Assembly: GCF_900291015.1 (NCBI RefSeq)
Contig: NZ_OLKL01000033.1
Span: forward strand, 1-64,000
DNA: 64,000 nt
Reading direction: 5' to 3'
Source of the DNA: Pseudomonas persica
Lineage (GTDB): Bacteria; Pseudomonadota; Gammaproteobacteria; Pseudomonadales; Pseudomonadaceae
A program made the translations under genes and the position numbers. Numbering within the stretch: position 1 is the first letter of the stretch; each line of letters opens with the position of its first letter. Under the pieces are notes generated by a model. It ran no database searches. It was not told the origin of the DNA and saw only the letters and a list, made by a program, of their open reading frames with translations. Of this stretch, positions 62,603 through 64,000 are shown piece after piece.

Positions 62603-63424
62603 TCACCGTGTCGAGCATGGCGCCTTCGGGGTGTCCCTGGGCGCGACCTCCGCGCCGCCTTGCTCAAGGGCTATCAAGGCTGGCAGATCGAGTATCTCGA
62701 CGAGTCTGCCATGCAGGCTGACGATACCCAGCGTGCGCAAGCGGGCAACCGAGCGACACACGGTTTCCAGGCGCAGCCCCAGGTACGAAGCCATGTCTTC
62801 CCGGGACATGCGCAGCATGAAGCCGTGGGCAGAATAGCCCCGGCTGACGAAGCGCCGGGACAACCCTACCAGGAAGCTGGCCAGCCGCTGTTCGGCGGTG
62901 AGATTGCACAGCATCAGCACCCGTTCATGTTCGCGCACGATTTCCCGGCTCATCAAACGGTTCAGGCTTTGCTGCAGGACGGGAAAGTCGCGAGCCAGTG
63001 CTTGCAGCCGACGATAGGGGACAGGGCAGACCTCGCTGTCTTCCAGGGCGATGGCGTCGCATACGTGATGCTCGGTGGCGATGGCATCGAGCCCAAGTAC
63101 ATCGCCAGGCATCCAGAAATTGATCACCACGCCCTGGCCTTCGGCGCTGTTCAGGCTGGTCTTGAAGCTGCCGCAGCGCACGGCGTATAGCGTTGTCAGC
63201 GGATCGTTGGCGTTGAACAGCGCGGCGCCTTTGCGAATGCGCATGCGCGGACCGATCAGCGCGCCCAGGCAACTGTTGTCGTGCACTGGCAGACCGGTGG
63301 GCAGGCACAGCCCGCTGACACGACACTCGGTGCACAGAGTCGTGAGCGGTTTCAGATGAATCGGGGTTGCCGGGTTCGACGCTGCAGGTTGGTCGAGCAA
63401 GGTCACCTTCAGGAGACCGGTCAT
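62603..63424 (-). CDS. Second FNR-type oxygen-sensing regulator
   Basis: The protein is 273 aa from ATG 63424, with AGGAGG eight bases upstream; the longer frame to 63634 is a shadow. The cysteine cluster LCTECRVSGLC gives Cys31, 34 and 40, and DSEVCPVPY gives the central Cys133, so it can carry a 4Fe-4S sensor. The HTH is MSREDMASYLGLRLETVCRS. In FNR the recognition helix has Glu-x2-Ser-Arg; here Ser is replaced by Cys (Cys223), which could shift DNA specificity or add redox sensing at the DNA-binding face. It is preceded by two small genes and a perfect FNR box, so oxygen-dependent autocontrol or control by Anr is likely. Confidence 0.88.
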   Translation of the reverse strand: MTGLLKVTLLDQPAASNPATPIHLKPLTTLCTECRVSGLCLPTGLPVHDNSCLGALIGPRMRIRKGAALFNANDPLTTLYAVRCGSFKTSLNSAEGQGVVINFWMPGDVLGLDAIATEHHVCDAIALEDSEVCPVPYRRLQALARDFPVLQQSLNRLMSREIVREHERVLMLCNLTAEQRLASFLVGLSRRFVSRGYSAHGFMLRMSREDMASYLGLRLETVCRSVARLRTLGIVSLHGRLVEILDLPALIALEQGGAEVAPRDTPKAPCSTR

Positions 63425-63426
63425 GG

Positions 63427-63675
63427 TCAGGCCTCCTTCGCGTATCGGAGAGCTGCCTGGGCTGCCATCCGCGCATTGGGTTTGCCAACACTGTCCATGC
63501 TTGAGCGGGGTGACCAGTCGGCAAGCATGTCCAGCGAATGGGGCGCGTTGAGACGAGCACTCAACCGTTCGACGAACGCTTGCGCTTCGGCGCAGGTAGT
63601 GAAGCTCACCCGGCAGTCGTCCATGCGGATCCACCAGCGGTTCTGTTCAGGGTTCTTCTCGACGTAGATGTTCAT
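63427..63675 (-). CDS. Small protein upstream of FNR-type gene
   Basis: The protein is 82 aa from ATG 63675 (GGAGG five bases upstream). It begins MNIYVEKNPEQNRWWIRMDD and has one Cys pair region (DDCRVSFTTCAEAQAFVERL); a C-terminal helical segment (SVGKPNARMAAQAALRYAKEA) follows. I do not recognise the family. It ends two bases before the regulator's ATG, so the two are translated together. The tight pairing and the upstream FNR box suggest an anaerobically expressed accessory. Confidence 0.6.
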   Translation of the reverse strand: MNIYVEKNPEQNRWWIRMDDCRVSFTTCAEAQAFVERLSARLNAPHSLDMLADWSPRSSMDSVGKPNARMAAQAALRYAKEA

Positions 63676-63759
63676 GAGAGCCTCCAAAAAAGCATGCATG
63701 AGCAAACCAACTGCAAATCCATGCGAAACGAAGGCATCCCTGCCGGCAACAGGGGTGGT

Positions 63760-63846
63760 TCAGGACGCAATAGCCATTTCCATCACTTCATCGCGCTGGT
63801 TGGCGAACGGTTCATAGGCCGCTTCTATGTTTTTCAAGGGCGCCAT
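63760..63846 (-). CDS. Very small ORF (28 aa) downstream of FNR box
   Basis: ATG 63846 (CGAGG seven bases upstream) opens MAPLKNIEAAYEPFANQRDE and ends VMEMAIAS. The frame stays open upstream to the FNR box, but the only other ATG choices are 63864 and 63927, the latter inside the box itself and so unlikely. Its 84-base distance to the next small gene and the site at 63917-63930 make it the first member of a possible FNR-driven unit. It is too short for family assignment. Confidence 0.4.
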   Translation of the reverse strand: MAPLKNIEAAYEPFANQRDEVMEMAIAS

Positions 63847-63916
63847 GGCACGCCTCGTGGGCATTGGATGATTGTTGTTGGTGTAGGTCAGATTGCGCCG
63901 TAATTGCCTGGAAGCT

Positions 63917-63930
63917 TTGATCCGCATCAA
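63917..63930 (-). promoter_or_regulatory. Perfect FNR/Anr box upstream of second FNR-type unit
   Basis: TTGAT-CCGC-ATCAA fits the consensus in all ten fixed positions. Centring at -41.5 puts a minus-strand transcript start near 63882, about 36 bases before the small ATG at 63846. The remaining bases to 64000 show no gene. Confidence 0.75.
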
Positions 63931-64000
63931 ATTCACGCGCGGCCGGCATTGCCGTTGGTCCGCGCAACGGTATTGGCTGGTTCATCCCCAAGGCTGAGGG

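Overview
The window is a Gram-negative chromosome segment that looks like a member of the Pseudomonas putida group. The reasons are GC-rich codon use, two loci with the fluorescent-pseudomonad REP motif (GTGGGAGCGGC...GCCGCGAA), several FNR/Anr-type sites (TTGAT-N4-ATCAA), and a complete levulinate operon (lvaR-lvaABCDEFG) of the type described in P. putida KT2440. No rRNA, tRNA, CRISPR array, insertion sequence or phage gene was seen. The segment is accessory metabolism, transport and regulation.

Left part (1-7 kb). It holds the tail of an acetolactate-synthase-like gene, a REP pair and a P-loop thymidylate-kinase-like protein. Next comes a low-oxygen block: a Met/His-rich periplasmic protein, a split YeeE/YedE transporter, a tandem universal stress protein, a four-cysteine FNR-type regulator and a flavoreductase-like protein, with three FNR-box-like sites in front of its members. 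A patatin-like lipase follows.

7-13 kb. A minus-strand triad (tyrosinase-type copper oxidase, an unrecognised 578-aa protein, and a secreted protein with one CxxCH haem motif) lies divergent from an Lrp/AsnC regulator. An orphan Phd-like antitoxin follows.

13.5-31 kb. The divergent lvaR and lvaABCDEFG genes have a well-formed sigma-54 promoter between them; they activate levulinate and convert it to 3-hydroxyvaleryl-CoA. Convergent to them is a seven-gene minus-strand run for diamine or amino-aldehyde metabolism: iron alcohol dehydrogenase, APC permease, PatD-like aminoaldehyde dehydrogenase, EctB-like and SpuC-like aminotransferases, an imine-reductase-like enzyme and a 50-aa peptide. No ectoine genes are present.

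31-46 kb is the most intriguing region. It contains a hydrolase plus Baeyer-Villiger monooxygenase, a TetR regulator, two PhyH-type Fe(II)/2-oxoglutarate dioxygenases, a 71-aa protein, a multi-span membrane protein, an envelope module (DUF1329, DUF1302, MMPL/RND, YCF48-like) and a PucR-like regulator. Three of its transcription units carry the same 24-bp box (GATC-N3-TGAC-WT-GATC-N3-TGAC), which marks them as one regulon. My inference is uptake and oxidation of a hydrophobic carbonyl compound.

46-64 kb. A MexAB-OprM-type efflux operon is flanked by two related TetR regulators. After it come a PstS-like protein, a porin and a chemoreceptor in one minus-strand run, another TetR, a cyclophilin-like secreted protein, and an AraC regulator divergent from a Cys-nucleophile hydrolase and a NepI-like MFS exporter. 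At the right end a second FNR-type regulator has two small genes in front of it, a perfect FNR box upstream of those, and an MgtC/SapB remnant behind it.
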